In this document: piece by piece, positions 8,442 through 17,453 of the stretch | Layout: every line of letters starts with the position of its first letter | Position numbering within the stretch: the stretch's first letter is position 1 | From: Xanthobacter flavus | GTDB taxonomy: Bacteria; Pseudomonadota; Alphaproteobacteria; Rhizobiales; Xanthobacteraceae | NCBI RefSeq assembly: GCF_017875275.1 | Contig: NZ_JAGGML010000001.1 | Span: 4,981,001-5,045,000, forward strand | Direction: 5' to 3' | Length of the DNA: 64,000 nucleotides | Translations under genes and position numbers: made by a program | The notes under the pieces: generated by a model | The model's input: the letters and a program-made list of their open reading frames with translations, nothing else | What the model was told of the DNA's origin: nothing | Database searches by the model: none

Positions 8442-8798
8442 ATGGCGGTCCAGCACTATTCCGGCGGCTGCCAGTGCGGCGCCGTGCGCTACGAGGTTGA
8501 TGTGGATCTCGACCGCACGGTGACGTGCAACTGCTCACGCTGCCGGCGGATCGGCGGCATCCTCGCTTTTGCGCCGGCCAGTGCCTTCTCGCTGACGTCG
8601 GGGGAAGGCAAGACCACAGAATATCTCTTCAACACCGGCAAGGTCCATCACCTGTTCTGCACCACCTGCGGCATCGAATCCTTCGCCCGCGGCACGGCGC
8701 CCGACGGGACGGAGACGGTGGCGGTGAATGCGCGCTGCCTCGACGGCGTGGACCTCAAGAGCCTTCATCCCATCGAACACGACGGCGCCAGCAAGTAA
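8442..8798 (+). CDS. GFA-family (CENP-V/GFA) zinc-binding protein inside the urease operon
   Basis: A 118-residue protein of the GFA/CENP-V fold, named after glutathione-dependent formaldehyde-activating enzyme. The zinc cysteines are visible: CQCG near residue 10, CNCSRC near 30 and CTTCG near 73. Most family members have no demonstrated activity, so a formaldehyde function should not be assumed. The ATG follows the ureAB stop within two bases, and ureC starts 40 bases after its own stop, so it is co-transcribed with urease structural genes. A second family member lies at 36629-37054. Whether it helps urease, for example through metal or thiol chemistry, is unknown. Confidence 0.85.
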   Translation: MAVQHYSGGCQCGAVRYEVDVDLDRTVTCNCSRCRRIGGILAFAPASAFSLTSGEGKTTEYLFNTGKVHHLFCTTCGIESFARGTAPDGTETVAVNARCLDGVDLKSLHPIEHDGASK

Positions 8799-8837
8799 TC
8801 CCCCGACCCGCATGCGCGAGATTTCAGGAGCGAGACC

Positions 8838-10550
8838 ATGACCACCGGCCGCATGCCCCGCGCCGCCTATGCCCATATGTTCGGCCCCACCACGGGCGAC
8901 CGGGTGCGCCTTGCCGATACATCGCTCGTGATCGAGATCGAGAAGGATTTCACCGTCCATGGCGAGGAGGTGAAGTTCGGCGGCGGCAAGGTGATCCGGG
9001 ACGGCATGGGCCAGTCGCAGGTGACGAACGCCGATGGGGCGATGGACACGGTCATCACCAATGCCGTCATCCTCGACCACTGGGGGGTGGTGAAGGCGGA
9101 CGTGGGCCTGAAGAACGGCCGCATCGCGCGCATCGGCAAGGCGGGCAATCCGGACGTTCAAAACGGGGTGGACATCATCATCGGTCCGGGCACGGAGATC
9201 ATCGCCGGTGAGGGCAAGATCCTCACCGCCGGCGGCTTCGACAGCCATATCCATTTCATCTGCCCGCAGCAGATCGAGGAGGCGCTGGCTTCCGGCGTTA
9301 CCACCATGCTCGGCGGCGGTACCGGGCCGGCGACCGGCACCTTCGCCACCACCTGCACGCCGGGGCCATGGCACATCGCGCGTATGATCGAGGCGGCGGA
9401 CGCCTTCCCCATGAACCTCGCCTTCGCCGGCAAGGGCAACGCCTCCCTGCCCGGCGCGCTGGAGGAAATGGTGCTGGCCGGGGCCGCCGCCCTCAAGCTG
9501 CACGAGGACTGGGGCACCACGCCCGCCGCCATCGACTGCTGCCTCACCGTGGCCGACGCGCTCGACGTTCAGGTGATGATCCATTCGGACACGCTGAACG
9601 AGTCGGGCTTCGTCGAAGACACCATCGCCGCCTTCAAGGGCCGCACCATCCATGCCTTCCACACCGAAGGGGCGGGCGGGGGACATGCGCCTGATATCAT
9701 CAAGGTGGCGGGGCTGCCGAACGTGCTGCCCTCCTCCACCAACCCGACGCGCCCCTACACCCGCAACACCATCGACGAGCATCTCGACATGCTCATGGTG
9801 TGCCACCACCTCGACCCCGACATCGCCGAGGACCTGGCGTTCGCGGAAAGCCGCATCCGCAAGGAGACCATCGCCGCGGAGGACATCCTCCACGACATCG
9901 GCGCGCTCTCGATGATGAGTTCCGATAGTCAGGCCATGGGTCGGGTGGGCGAGGTCATCATCCGCACCTGGCAGACGGCGGACAAGATGAAGCGCCAGCG
10001 CGGCCCGCTGCCCGGCGAGACCGACAGCGACAACATCCGCGCCCGTCGCTACATCGCGAAATACACGATCAACCCGGCCATCGCCCACGGCATGTCGCGG
10101 CATATCGGTTCGGTGGAAGCCGGCAAGCTCGCCGATCTCGTGCTGTGGACGCCGGCCTTCTTCGGCGTGAAGCCGGACCTCGTCATCAAGGGCGGCGCCA
10201 TCGCCATCGCGCAGATGGGCGATCCCAACGCCTCCATCCCCACGCCCCAGCCGGTGCATTACCGCCCCATGTTCGGCGCTTATGGCCGGGCGCGGACGCA
10301 CACCTCGCTCACCTTCGTCTCGAAGGTGGCCATCGAGGACGGCCTCGCCGGCCGGCTCGGCATCGCCAAGGAGCTGGTGGCGGTGGAGAATACCCGCTCC
10401 GGCATCTCCAAGAAGAGCATGATCAACAACGACGCGACCCCCCATATCGAGGTCGATCCCGAGACCTACGACGTGCGCGCGGACGGTGAACTGCTGGTGT
10501 GCGAGCCGGCGGAGGTTCTGCCCATGGCGCAGCGTTACTTCCTGTTTTGA
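8838..10550 (+). CDS. ureC: urease alpha subunit UreC (catalytic)
   Basis: Catalytic subunit hydrolysing urea to ammonia and carbamate with a binuclear nickel centre; 570 residues, normal length. Ligands known from Klebsiella urease are all recognisable: the SHIH motif (His137, His139), the carbamylated Lys220 in [26 protein letters not shown], and Asp in SSDSQAMGR. The flap cysteine and catalytic histidine are Cys322-His323 in [20 protein letters not shown] ribosome-binding region precedes ATG 8838. Nothing suggests loss of activity. Confidence 0.98.
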   Translation: MTTGRMPRAAYAHMFGPTTGDRVRLADTSLVIEIEKDFTVHGEEVKFGGGKVIRDGMGQSQVTNADGAMDTVITNAVILDHWGVVKADVGLKNGRIARIGKAGNPDVQNGVDIIIGPGTEIIAGEGKILTAGGFDSHIHFICPQQIEEALASGVTTMLGGGTGPATGTFATTCTPGPWHIARMIEAADAFPMNLAFAGKGNASLPGALEEMVLAGAAALKLHEDWGTTPAAIDCCLTVADALDVQVMIHSDTLNESGFVEDTIAAFKGRTIHAFHTEGAGGGHAPDIIKVAGLPNVLPSSTNPTRPYTRNTIDEHLDMLMVCHHLDPDIAEDLAFAESRIRKETIAAEDILHDIGALSMMSSDSQAMGRVGEVIIRTWQTADKMKRQRGPLPGETDSDNIRARRYIAKYTINPAIAHGMSRHIGSVEAGKLADLVLWTPAFFGVKPDLVIKGGAIAIAQMGDPNASIPTPQPVHYRPMFGAYGRARTHTSLTFVSKVAIEDGLAGRLGIAKELVAVENTRSGISKKSMINNDATPHIEVDPETYDVRADGELLVCEPAEVLPMAQRYFLF

Positions 10551-10637
10551 GCGAATATCGCGCCGGCACGGCGGAACCTTTGCCGTGGTTCCTCGTTGCA
10601 GCGGGTGTTGCAACGCTTCCTTTCAGGAGCCACACCC

Positions 10638-11177
10638 ATGGCCGTCGTTCGTTCATTGTCCAAGAAGCCGGCGAAGACCTCTGCCCTCGCCACCCCAACC
10701 GACCTCGACAGCGCCAAGGCGCAGAAGGTGGCGGACGCCATCAACCGCGTTCTGGCCGACAGCTTCGTGCTCTACCTGAAGACCAAGAATTTCCACTGGC
10801 ACGTCAGCGGCAAGCACTTCCGCGACTATCACCTGCTGCTGGACGAGCAGGCCGATACCATCCAGGCCACCATCGATCCGCTGGCCGAGCGCGTGCGCAA
10901 GATCGGCTGCCGCACAGTGCATTCCTATGGCGAGATCCTGAAGCTCACCGGCCTCAAGGAGAACAACGAGCCCTACGTCTCGCCCGAGGCCATGTTCGCG
11001 GAGCTGATCGCCGACAACAAGGCGGCCATCAAGACCATGCGCGAGGCCCACGAGATCTGCGACGAGGCGGAGGACATTGCCACCGCCAGCCTGCTGGAAG
11101 AATATGTGGACGAGGCCGAGAAGCGCCTGTGGTTCCTGTTCGAGACCAACCAGAATCGGCAGGACAGCGCCACCTGA
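10638..11177 (+). CDS. dps: Dps-family ferritin-like protein inside the urease operon
   Basis: Dodecameric mini-ferritin that oxidises and stores iron and in many species binds and protects DNA; 179 residues. The ferroxidase residues of the family are present in NFHWHVSGKHF and DEQADTI (about residues 50-80), and an N-terminal Lys/Arg-containing tail (first 20 residues) could bind DNA. ATG 10638 is chosen because AGGAG lies 8 bases upstream; the open frame reaches further but without resemblance. It lies between ureC and ureE with gaps of 87 and 64 bases on the same strand. It could have its own promoter in the first gap; I cannot decide that. Confidence 0.9.
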   Translation: MAVVRSLSKKPAKTSALATPTDLDSAKAQKVADAINRVLADSFVLYLKTKNFHWHVSGKHFRDYHLLLDEQADTIQATIDPLAERVRKIGCRTVHSYGEILKLTGLKENNEPYVSPEAMFAELIADNKAAIKTMREAHEICDEAEDIATASLLEEYVDEAEKRLWFLFETNQNRQDSAT

Positions 11178-11241
11178 GCGCAGCCGGAACCCGCGAAGGC
11201 GGTGGGGCAGGGCGCTCGGGTGGCTGTACCGGAGTAACCCG

Positions 11242-11931
11242 ATGATCCGCGCCACCACCGTCGTCCGCCGTCCCGCCGTCCGCCCGGAAAAGGTGGCGGA
11301 CGAGATCACCCTCGATCACCACGCGCGCCACCGCCGCCGCTTCGCCTTCACGGCAGACGGCGGCCTTTCGTTCCTGCTCGACCTCGACAAGGCGACGGTG
11401 CTGGACGACGGCGACGCGGTGAAGCTGGAGGACGGGCGCCTCGTTCGCGTCAAGGCGGCGCCCGAGGAACTGGTGGAGGTCACCACCGCCAATCCGCTGC
11501 GGCTGATGAAGGTGGCGTGGCACCTCGGGAACCGGCATGTGCCGGCGGAGATCACCGAGACCGCCGTCTATTTCGTGGATGACCATGTGCTCACGGAGAT
11601 GGTTCGCGGCCTCGGTGCCGGCGTCACCAAGGTGACGCGCCCGTTCCGCCCGGAGAAGGGGGCTTACGAGGCCGCCGAGGCCCATGGCGGGCATGGTCAC
11701 GCGCATGAGTCTCATGGGCACGAGCACCACGCGCACGAACACCATGGTCATGAGCATCATGACCATGCTCACGACGACGCGTGTGGATGCGGCCACGATC
11801 ACGCACACCACGAACATTCCCATCATGGCGATGCCCATCACGGCCATGAGCACGGACATGACCATTCCCACGACCACGCCGAAGGTCATGTCCACGGCCC
11901 CGGCTGCGGGCATGACCACAAGCATGGCTGA
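11242..11931 (+). CDS. ureE: urease accessory protein UreE with long His-rich tail
   Basis: Nickel metallochaperone that delivers Ni to UreG and the urease activation complex. Of 229 residues, about 1-147 form the two UreE domains ([11 protein letters not shown] and [14 protein letters not shown] are typical). The last 82 residues form an extreme histidine-rich tail with 36 His and three Cys. Many UreE proteins have His-rich ends, but this one is at the long side. Start ATG 11242 follows a GGAGTAACCC ribosome-binding site. The ureF start lies within the last codons of ureE, so translation is probably coupled. Confidence 0.94.
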   Translation: MIRATTVVRRPAVRPEKVADEITLDHHARHRRRFAFTADGGLSFLLDLDKATVLDDGDAVKLEDGRLVRVKAAPEELVEVTTANPLRLMKVAWHLGNRHVPAEITETAVYFVDDHVLTEMVRGLGAGVTKVTRPFRPEKGAYEAAEAHGGHGHAHESHGHEHHAHEHHGHEHHDHAHDDACGCGHDHAHHEHSHHGDAHHGHEHGHDHSHDHAEGHVHGPGCGHDHKHG

Positions 11932-12607
11932 CCCGCCCGATCTGCTTCCGCTCTTCGCGTGGCTGTCGCCGTCGTTCCCGGTGGGGGCCTATGCCTATTC
12001 CCACGCCTTGGAATGGGCGGTGGAGGCCGGCGACGTGCGGGACGAAGCGAGCCTCGCCGCGCAAGTATCGGACCTCATGCGCATCGGCTTCGGGCGGTCC
12101 GACGGCATCCTTCTGGCCCATGCCTGGCGTGCGGCGGTGGGAGGCGACTGGGCGGCGCTCGCCGAGGTGAACGCGCTGGCGGTCTGCCTTGCGCCCTCCG
12201 CCGAGCTGCGGCTGGAAACCTGCCAGCAGGGCCGGTCCTTCCTCGATGCCGTGCGAGCGGCCTGGCCTTCGCCTGCGCTGGAAACAGCAGCCGGCGCCCT
12301 CTCCGGGGAGGTGGCCTATCCCGTCGCGGTGGGGCTGGCGGCGGGGGCGCATGGTATTCCGCTCGCGCCGACGCTGGAGGGCTTCCTGCTGGGGCTGGTG
12401 CAGGCGCTGGTATCGTCCGGCATCCGTCTCGCGCCCGTGGGCCAGACGGCCGGCACCCGTGTCGTCGCCGGCCTCGCCCCGACCGTCCGCGCGCTCGCGG
12501 CGGACATTCCCGCCCTCACGCTGGATGATCTCGGCAGCGCCACCTTCCGTGCCGATCTCGGCAGCTTTCGCCACGAAACCCAATATACGAGGCTGTTCCG
12601 CTCATGA
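11924..12607 (+). CDS. ureF: urease accessory protein UreF
   Basis: Member of the UreDFG activation complex, thought to gate nickel transfer from UreG. It is 227 residues; the family opening [22 protein letters not shown] is at residues 9-30, and RLFRS closes the protein as in other UreF proteins. ATG 11924 overlaps the end of ureE; ATG 11912, four codons earlier, is also possible and no ribosome-binding site separates them. The stop overlaps the ureG ATG (ATGA). Confidence 0.93.
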   Translation: MADPPDLLPLFAWLSPSFPVGAYAYSHALEWAVEAGDVRDEASLAAQVSDLMRIGFGRSDGILLAHAWRAAVGGDWAALAEVNALAVCLAPSAELRLETCQQGRSFLDAVRAAWPSPALETAAGALSGEVAYPVAVGLAAGAHGIPLAPTLEGFLLGLVQALVSSGIRLAPVGQTAGTRVVAGLAPTVRALAADIPALTLDDLGSATFRADLGSFRHETQYTRLFRS

Positions 12608-13227
12608 GTTCCGGCAAGAATCCCCTGCGTGTCGGTGTCGGCGGTCCGGTCGGCTCCGGCAAGACTGCGCTGATGGAGGCGCTTTGCAAGGCCTTCCGCG
12701 ACCGCTACGACCTCTGCGCCATCACCAACGACATCTACACCAAGGAGGACGCGCGCCTTTTGACGGTCGCCGGCGCTCTGCCGCCCGAGCGCATCCTGGG
12801 CGTCGAGACCGGGGGCTGCCCGCACACGGCGATCCGCGAGGATGCGTCCATCAACCTGCGCGCGGTCGCGGACATGAACGCCCGCTTCCCCAATCTCGAT
12901 CTGGTGCTGATCGAATCCGGCGGCGACAATCTCGCGGCCACCTTCTCGCCCGAGCTGGCGGACATCACCATCTACGTCATCGACGTGGCGGGGGGAGAGA
13001 AGATCCCGCGCAAGGGCGGGCCCGGCATCACCCGGTCGGACCTGCTGGTGGTCAACAAGACCGATCTTGCGCCCATGGTCGGCGCCGACCTCGCGGTGAT
13101 GGAGGCGGACACCATCCGCATGCGGGCGGGGCGGCCTTACGTGTTCTCCTCCATCCGCAATGGGGTGGGCGTGGAGGTCGTCGCGGCCTTCATCGAGAAG
13201 GCCGGGGGAATGACGGGCGCCGCCTGA
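12604..13227 (+). CDS. ureG: urease accessory GTPase UreG
   Basis: SIMIBI-class GTPase that carries nickel and powers urease activation; 207 residues. The P-loop is GPVGSGKT (residues 14-21), the nickel-binding CPH motif is Cys72-Pro73-His74, and the NKTD guanine-specificity motif lies in [12 protein letters not shown] overlaps the ureF stop. It is the last gene of the cluster and is followed by a convergent gene; no strong terminator with a T run was seen in the 54-base gap. Confidence 0.97.
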   Translation: MSSGKNPLRVGVGGPVGSGKTALMEALCKAFRDRYDLCAITNDIYTKEDARLLTVAGALPPERILGVETGGCPHTAIREDASINLRAVADMNARFPNLDLVLIESGGDNLAATFSPELADITIYVIDVAGGEKIPRKGGPGITRSDLLVVNKTDLAPMVGADLAVMEADTIRMRAGRPYVFSSIRNGVGVEVVAAFIEKAGGMTGAA

Positions 13228-13266
13228 CCGGTCGCCGACAACGGCCACCGGCGGGCGGATCTGTCC

Positions 13267-13296
13267 TCAGGTCTTGGGCTTTCAGGTCTTGGGCTT
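13267..13296. repeat. 15-base tandem duplication covering a stop codon
   Basis: TCAGGTCTTGGGCTT occurs twice without a gap, at 13267-13281 and 13282-13296. On the minus strand each unit encodes Lys-Pro-Lys-Thr-stop, so the end of the secreted-protein gene at 13282-13752 is duplicated, stop codon included. The first stop reached is the one at 13282-13284. Confidence 0.9.
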
Positions 13297-13752
13297 GCAG
13301 GCGGTCTCAAACTTGGTGACCGCAGGACCAATGCCGGAGAGAGCGACGGCCTGCTTGGCGCCCTTTACCTCGATGGTGAGGTTGCCGGAGGCCTTCGCCA
13401 GTGCCTTGAGGTCCGTCATCTGGGCCGACGCCTCGACATTCACCGCGTCGCCTTCCTCCATCGCCACCGCCTTGCCGGGGAAGCTCTTCTTCACGCTGCC
13501 GGCGGTCAGCACGATGGCGGTCTGGGCGCCGCGCGTCAGGTCCTTGGAGCCGATCATGGACTGAACCGTGAGGCCCGGCGCATCCTTGTGGCACAGGAAG
13601 AAGATGGCGGCCTTGTCGCTGTCCGGCACGCCGAACACCAGAGCGGCGGTATCGTCGCCGTCCTGGATGTGCCAGGTCATTTTTTCCTGCGCGGTGGCGG
13701 GCACAGCGGCGCAGATCAAAACGGCGGCAGCGGCGAGAGCTGTACGAAGCAT
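13282..13752 (-). CDS. secreted protein of unknown function, paralogue A
   Basis: No named family recognised. It has 156 residues with a clean signal peptide (MLRTALAAAAVLICAAVPATA, cleavage near residue 21), so it is probably periplasmic. The mature part begins with a pattern W-x-I-x(3)-DDT-x(3)-L-x-FG-x-P and contains one Cys in FFLCHKD and one at the end (ACKPKT), which could form a disulfide. The next gene upstream on the same strand encodes a protein with the same pattern. ATG 13752 has AAGGGA 7-12 bases upstream. Convergent with ureG. Confidence 0.7.
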   Translation of the reverse strand: MLRTALAAAAVLICAAVPATAQEKMTWHIQDGDDTAALVFGVPDSDKAAIFFLCHKDAPGLTVQSMIGSKDLTRGAQTAIVLTAGSVKKSFPGKAVAMEEGDAVNVEASAQMTDLKALAKASGNLTIEVKGAKQAVALSGIGPAVTKFETACKPKT

Positions 13753-13825
13753 ATCAGGGTCCCTTTTGCGGCGGCGGATCATACCGGCTCGTCCCAAAAG
13801 GGAAAGATGCCTCCCAGCCGCTAAG

Positions 13826-14425
13826 TTACCGGCGGTCGGCCGGGGCCGGCATGGTGGTCAGGCAGGCGCGGCGGAAGTCCGGCAGCTTGGCCTTGGCGCC
13901 GGCAAGCGGATAGGTCTCGGTGGCCCCGGGCAGGCGCACGATGAGATTGTCCGCATCCGAGAACAGGTCCAGGACGCGGCCGTCGAGCGCGACCGCCGCC
14001 TCCACCACCACCTTGCCCTCGGACGCACCCCGAAACGCCGACGCCGCCAGCTCAAGGCGCCGCTTGCCAGCGGCGAGGGTGAGTGCCACGCCGTCGCCGG
14101 CCTTCACCTTGCCGGCCGGGACTTCCGCGGTGAACTGGATGAGCTGCGCGCCCGGCTGGCAGGACACGGCGAACACCGGATCAGCGACCTTCGGAAGGCC
14201 GAAGCGCAGCACATAGGTGTCGTCGACCTTGACGATCATCCAGACGCGGGGATCGGTTTTGGTCTCGGCCTTCTTCGAGTCCGATTTCCCCCCGGACTTG
14301 CCGGTCGATTTGGGAGCAGCCTCGCCTAGACCCGGTGCGAGCACGCACGCCGCGGCGACCATCAGGATCGCGCACCGGCCGTAGAACCATCCGCCCTTCG
14401 CCACCGGGTCTGCCCCTCGCCGCAT
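13826..14425 (-). CDS. secreted protein of unknown function, paralogue B
   Basis: Unrecognised protein, about 199 residues from the proposed start, with a hydrophobic signal segment (CAILMVAAACVLAPG) and a Lys/Ser-rich linker before the mature domain. That domain repeats the features of the gene 73 bases downstream: W-M-I-x(3)-DDT-x-VLRFGLP, a Cys about 15 residues later, LAAGKR, and an FRRAC ending. The two are therefore probably paralogues. The start is uncertain: ATG 14425 suits the signal peptide best but lacks a good ribosome-binding site, and the frame stays open to ATG 14509. Confidence 0.6.
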   Translation of the reverse strand: MRRGADPVAKGGWFYGRCAILMVAAACVLAPGLGEAAPKSTGKSGGKSDSKKAETKTDPRVWMIVKVDDTYVLRFGLPKVADPVFAVSCQPGAQLIQFTAEVPAGKVKAGDGVALTLAAGKRRLELAASAFRGASEGKVVVEAAVALDGRVLDLFSDADNLIVRLPGATETYPLAGAKAKLPDFRRACLTTMPAPADRR

Positions 14426-14566
14426 GGTCGACAGGCGCGGTGACCGGCGGACACGCCTCCGATCTGCGATTCGCAACTGCCGACTGGTGTTTGCTTCCCC
14501 CGAAGTCATCGCATATCACGGCCCCCGGCCGCCCGCGACATCGGGCAGGGAGCCGCGCGGCAAAAA

Positions 14567-15343
14567 ATGTTGAAATCTCATTCGCATCCCGCCCCCGAGG
14601 GCCGACAGGACACCGCCCGGCGCATGCGGCTGGACCGGTTGCTGGTCGAGCGCGGCCTGTTCGACAGCCGCGCCCGCGCGCAGGCCGCGCTTGCGGCCGG
14701 TCTGGTCAAGGTCGATGGGACCGTGGTGCTCAAGGCATCCGCCGAGGTGGACCTCGGCGCATCCATCGAGGCCGAGGACGTACACGATTATGTGTCGCGG
14801 GGCGCCCTCAAGCTCGCGGCGGGCCTCGACGCCTTCGCGATAGATGCCACCGGCGCCGAGGCGCTGGATGTCGGCTCCTCCACCGGCGGCTTCACCGAGG
14901 TGCTGCTGCGCCGGGGCGCGCGCCGCGTCCATGCGGTGGATGTGGGGCGGGACCAGTTCCACGCCCGCCTCCGGGACGATCCCCGCGTGCGCCTGTTCGA
15001 GGAGACGGATATCCGCGCCTTCGACCCCGCGCTTGTGCCGGGCGGCTTCGATCTCATCGTCATCGACGTCAGCTTCATTCCGCTCGCGCTGGTGCTGCCG
15101 GCCGCGCTCGCGCTCGCGGCCCCGGCGGCGCGGCTCGTCGCGCTGGTGAAGCCGCAGTTCGAGGCGGGACGCGCCTTCGTGCGCAAGGGCGTGGTGCGCG
15201 ACGCGGCGGTGCGGGACGAGGTGTGCGCCAAGGTGGAGGCGGAAATCGCGTCGCTCGGTTGGCGCATCGTCGGCCGCATCCCGTCTCCCATCGCCGGTGG
15301 CGACGGCAATCAGGAATATCTCGTGGGGGCGATCCGACCGTGA
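14567..15343 (+). CDS. tlyA: TlyA-family rRNA 2'-O-methyltransferase
   Basis: TlyA enzymes methylate ribosomal RNA riboses (the mycobacterial protein acts on 16S and 23S rRNA; older annotations say haemolysin A). The 258 residues contain an S4 RNA-binding domain (RLDRLLVERGLFDSRARAQ, about residues 21-80) and an FtsJ-type SAM methyltransferase domain from about 85, with LDVGSSTGGFTEVLL. ATG 14567 gives 19 extra residues; ATG 14624 would start directly at the S4 domain and may be the true start. The end overlaps the next gene (GTGA). In alphaproteobacteria tlyA usually follows dxs; that gene is not here. Confidence 0.85.
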   Translation: MLKSHSHPAPEGRQDTARRMRLDRLLVERGLFDSRARAQAALAAGLVKVDGTVVLKASAEVDLGASIEAEDVHDYVSRGALKLAAGLDAFAIDATGAEALDVGSSTGGFTEVLLRRGARRVHAVDVGRDQFHARLRDDPRVRLFEETDIRAFDPALVPGGFDLIVIDVSFIPLALVLPAALALAAPAARLVALVKPQFEAGRAFVRKGVVRDAAVRDEVCAKVEAEIASLGWRIVGRIPSPIAGGDGNQEYLVGAIRP

Positions 15344-16560
15344 CCGAGTTCCGCATCGAGCGCATGGGCGCGCAGGGCGATGGTATCGCGCGCGGGCCCG
15401 CCGGCCCGCTGTTCGCGCCGCTGACCCTCGCCGGGGAACTGGTGCGTGGGGAGGTGGAGGGCGAGCGCATCCGCCTCGATGCCATCGTCGAGCCGAGCGT
15501 CGAGCGGGTGGCCCCCGAATGCCCCCATTTCGGCCGCTGCGGCGGCTGCCTGCTCCAGCATTGGGAGCGTGCGCCCTATCTCGCCTGGAAGCGGCAGCTG
15601 GTGGTGGATGCGCTCGCCCGCGAAGGCATTGCGGGGGAGGTTGCCCAAACCATCGACGCCCACGGGCCGGGGCGCCGCCGGGTGATTTTCCACGCCCGCC
15701 AATATGGCGCGCGCACTGTGGTGGGATTCGCCGAGCGCAAGTCCCACGCCATGGTCGCGATCGATGCGTGTCCCGTCCTGGCGCCGAGCCTCGACCAGGC
15801 GCTGCCCGCCGCCCGCGCGGTGGCGGAGGCGCTGGCACCGCTGAAGAAGCCGCTGGACCTCCAGATCATCGCCACGGACACCGGCCTCGACATGGACGTG
15901 CGCGGCTCCGGCCCGCTGCCACCCGCGCTCCTCACTGACCTCGCGGTGATCGCCGACCGCTTCCGGCTCGCGCGCCTCACGAGGCACGGCGAACTCGTCA
16001 TCCAGCGCGAGCCGCCCCGCCTCGCCATGGGCCGGGCGCGGGTGGAGCTGCCGCCGGCCGCCTTCCTCCAGGCGACGGCGGAGGGCGAGCGGGTGCTGGC
16101 GGAACGGGTGGCGGCGGGCATGGCCGGCGCCCGCAAGGTGGCGGACCTGTTCGCCGGTGTCGGCACCTTCGCGCTGCGCCTCGCCGAGACGGCGCGCGTG
16201 TTCGCGGCCGAGAGCCATGCCGGCGCGCTCGCCGCTTTGCTCAAGGCCGGCCACACGCCGGGGCTGAAGTCGGTGGAGGGCGAGGCGCGGGACCTGTTCC
16301 GCCGGCCGCTGATGGCGGCTGAGCTTACCGCCTTTGATGCCGTGGTAATCGACCCGCCGCGCCAAGGCGCGGAGGCGCAGGCGCGCGAGCTTGCGGTCTC
16401 GCGGCTTCCGCGCCTCGTCTATGTCTCCTGCAACGCCGCCACCTTCGCCCGCGATGCGGCGCTGCTCGTCGCGGGCGGCATGAGACTGGAGGGCGTGGTG
16501 CCGGTGGACCAGTTCCGCTATTCGGCCCATGTGGAGCTGGTGGCGACCTTCTCGCGCTGA
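15340..16560 (+). CDS. class I SAM-dependent RNA uracil-5 methyltransferase, TrmA/RlmD family
   Basis: Adds a methyl group to a uracil C5 in RNA. It has 406 residues: an N-terminal TRAM-like region, then a 4Fe-4S motif with Cys61, Cys67 and Cys70 (CPHFGRCGGC) and a further Cys in DACPVL. The C-terminal methyltransferase domain has DLFAGVGTFALRLA, the DPPR motif and the catalytic cysteine in YVSCNAATFARD. The iron-sulfur motif favours an RlmD/RumA-like 23S rRNA enzyme, but specificity cannot be read from sequence alone. GTG 15340 overlaps the tlyA stop, which fixes the start and suggests co-translation. Confidence 0.88.
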   Translation: MTEFRIERMGAQGDGIARGPAGPLFAPLTLAGELVRGEVEGERIRLDAIVEPSVERVAPECPHFGRCGGCLLQHWERAPYLAWKRQLVVDALAREGIAGEVAQTIDAHGPGRRRVIFHARQYGARTVVGFAERKSHAMVAIDACPVLAPSLDQALPAARAVAEALAPLKKPLDLQIIATDTGLDMDVRGSGPLPPALLTDLAVIADRFRLARLTRHGELVIQREPPRLAMGRARVELPPAAFLQATAEGERVLAERVAAGMAGARKVADLFAGVGTFALRLAETARVFAAESHAGALAALLKAGHTPGLKSVEGEARDLFRRPLMAAELTAFDAVVIDPPRQGAEAQARELAVSRLPRLVYVSCNAATFARDAALLVAGGMRLEGVVPVDQFRYSAHVELVATFSR

Positions 16561-16644
16561 TCTCGCTCCGGCTTTCCGTAGCGCAAGCTGGGCTTGGGGC
16601 GCGCTTTGGGGTCTAATGCGGCGCAGCATAGAGGCTGCCCCCAA

Positions 16645-17418
16645 ATGCTTCCCGACCAGACCCCTTTCGCCGTCGGTGGCGTCGAGACACGCGCAGGCAT
16701 CACGCCGGTGGAGGCGCGCGCCCTCGAGGGCCGGCGCCTGCATTATTACGATTACTGCATGGTGGCCTTCGCGGTCATCCTGATCTGCTCGAACCTCGTC
16801 GGCGCCGCCAAGGTCTCGGTGATCGAGCTGCCGGTGATCGGGCCGTTCGTGTTCGGCTCGGCGGTGCTGTTCTTTCCCTTGTCCTACGTGCTCGGCGACG
16901 TGCTGACCGAGGTCTATGGCTATGCCCGCGCGCGGCGCATCGTGTGGGTGGGCTTCGCCGCCTCCGTCTATGCCGCGCTGATGACCGCCATCATCGTCGC
17001 CATCCCGCCCGCGCCGGGCTGGACGGGGCAGGACGCCATCGCCAGCGTGTTCGGCCAGACGCCCCGCATCTTCTTCGCCTCCATCCTTGCCTTCTGGTGC
17101 GGCGAGTTCGCCAACGCCTTCGTGCTGGCCTGGATGAAGGTGCTCACCGGCGGCCGGATGCTGTGGACCCGCACCATCGGCTCCACCATCGTCGGGCAAG
17201 CCGTGGACAGCCTCATCTTCTACCCGCTCGCCTTCCTCGGCGTGTGGGACACCCATCTCGTGCTGACGGTGATGGTCTCGAACTACCTGCTCAAGGTGGG
17301 CTGGGAGGCGCTGCTCACCCCCGTCACCTACAAGATCGTTGGCTTCATGAAACGGCGGGAGGGGGTGGACGTCTATGACGTGGGCACGGACTTCACGCCG
17401 TTTCGGGTGAAGGTGTGA
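16645..17418 (+). CDS. queuosine precursor transporter (YhhQ/QPTR family)
   Basis: Inner-membrane protein of 257 residues with about six hydrophobic segments, resembling YhhQ, which imports preQ0/preQ1 for tRNA queuosine. Typical family stretches are ICSNLVGAAKV near residue 45, FPLSYVLGDVLTEVYGYARARR near 75-97, and DSLIFYPLAF near residue 190. ATG 16645 has GAGG about 9 bases upstream; the longer frame to 16594 lacks resemblance. The neighbouring RNA methyltransferases and the tRNA gene fit an RNA-modification neighbourhood. Confidence 0.85.
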   Translation: MLPDQTPFAVGGVETRAGITPVEARALEGRRLHYYDYCMVAFAVILICSNLVGAAKVSVIELPVIGPFVFGSAVLFFPLSYVLGDVLTEVYGYARARRIVWVGFAASVYAALMTAIIVAIPPAPGWTGQDAIASVFGQTPRIFFASILAFWCGEFANAFVLAWMKVLTGGRMLWTRTIGSTIVGQAVDSLIFYPLAFLGVWDTHLVLTVMVSNYLLKVGWEALLTPVTYKIVGFMKRREGVDVYDVGTDFTPFRVKV

Positions 17419-17453
17419 CAGCGGCTATTGTGAGCAGATTGGCACGATGATGC

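Noticed and set aside
8535..10613. 692-codon open frame on the minus strand across ureC
   Set aside because: It is the GC-rich antisense shadow of ureC, with Arg/His/Gly/Ala-rich composition and no resemblance to a protein family.
11686..11928. Repetitive CAT/CAC-rich DNA that could look like a repeat array
   Set aside because: It is the His-rich coding tail of ureE, with irregular units and no spacers, so not a CRISPR or satellite.
14335..15339. Open frame continuous with the TrmA/RlmD-type methyltransferase, suggesting a much longer protein
   Set aside because: The upstream part is out of frame with, and overlaps, the real tlyA gene and has shadow composition; GTG 15340 gives the proper family start.
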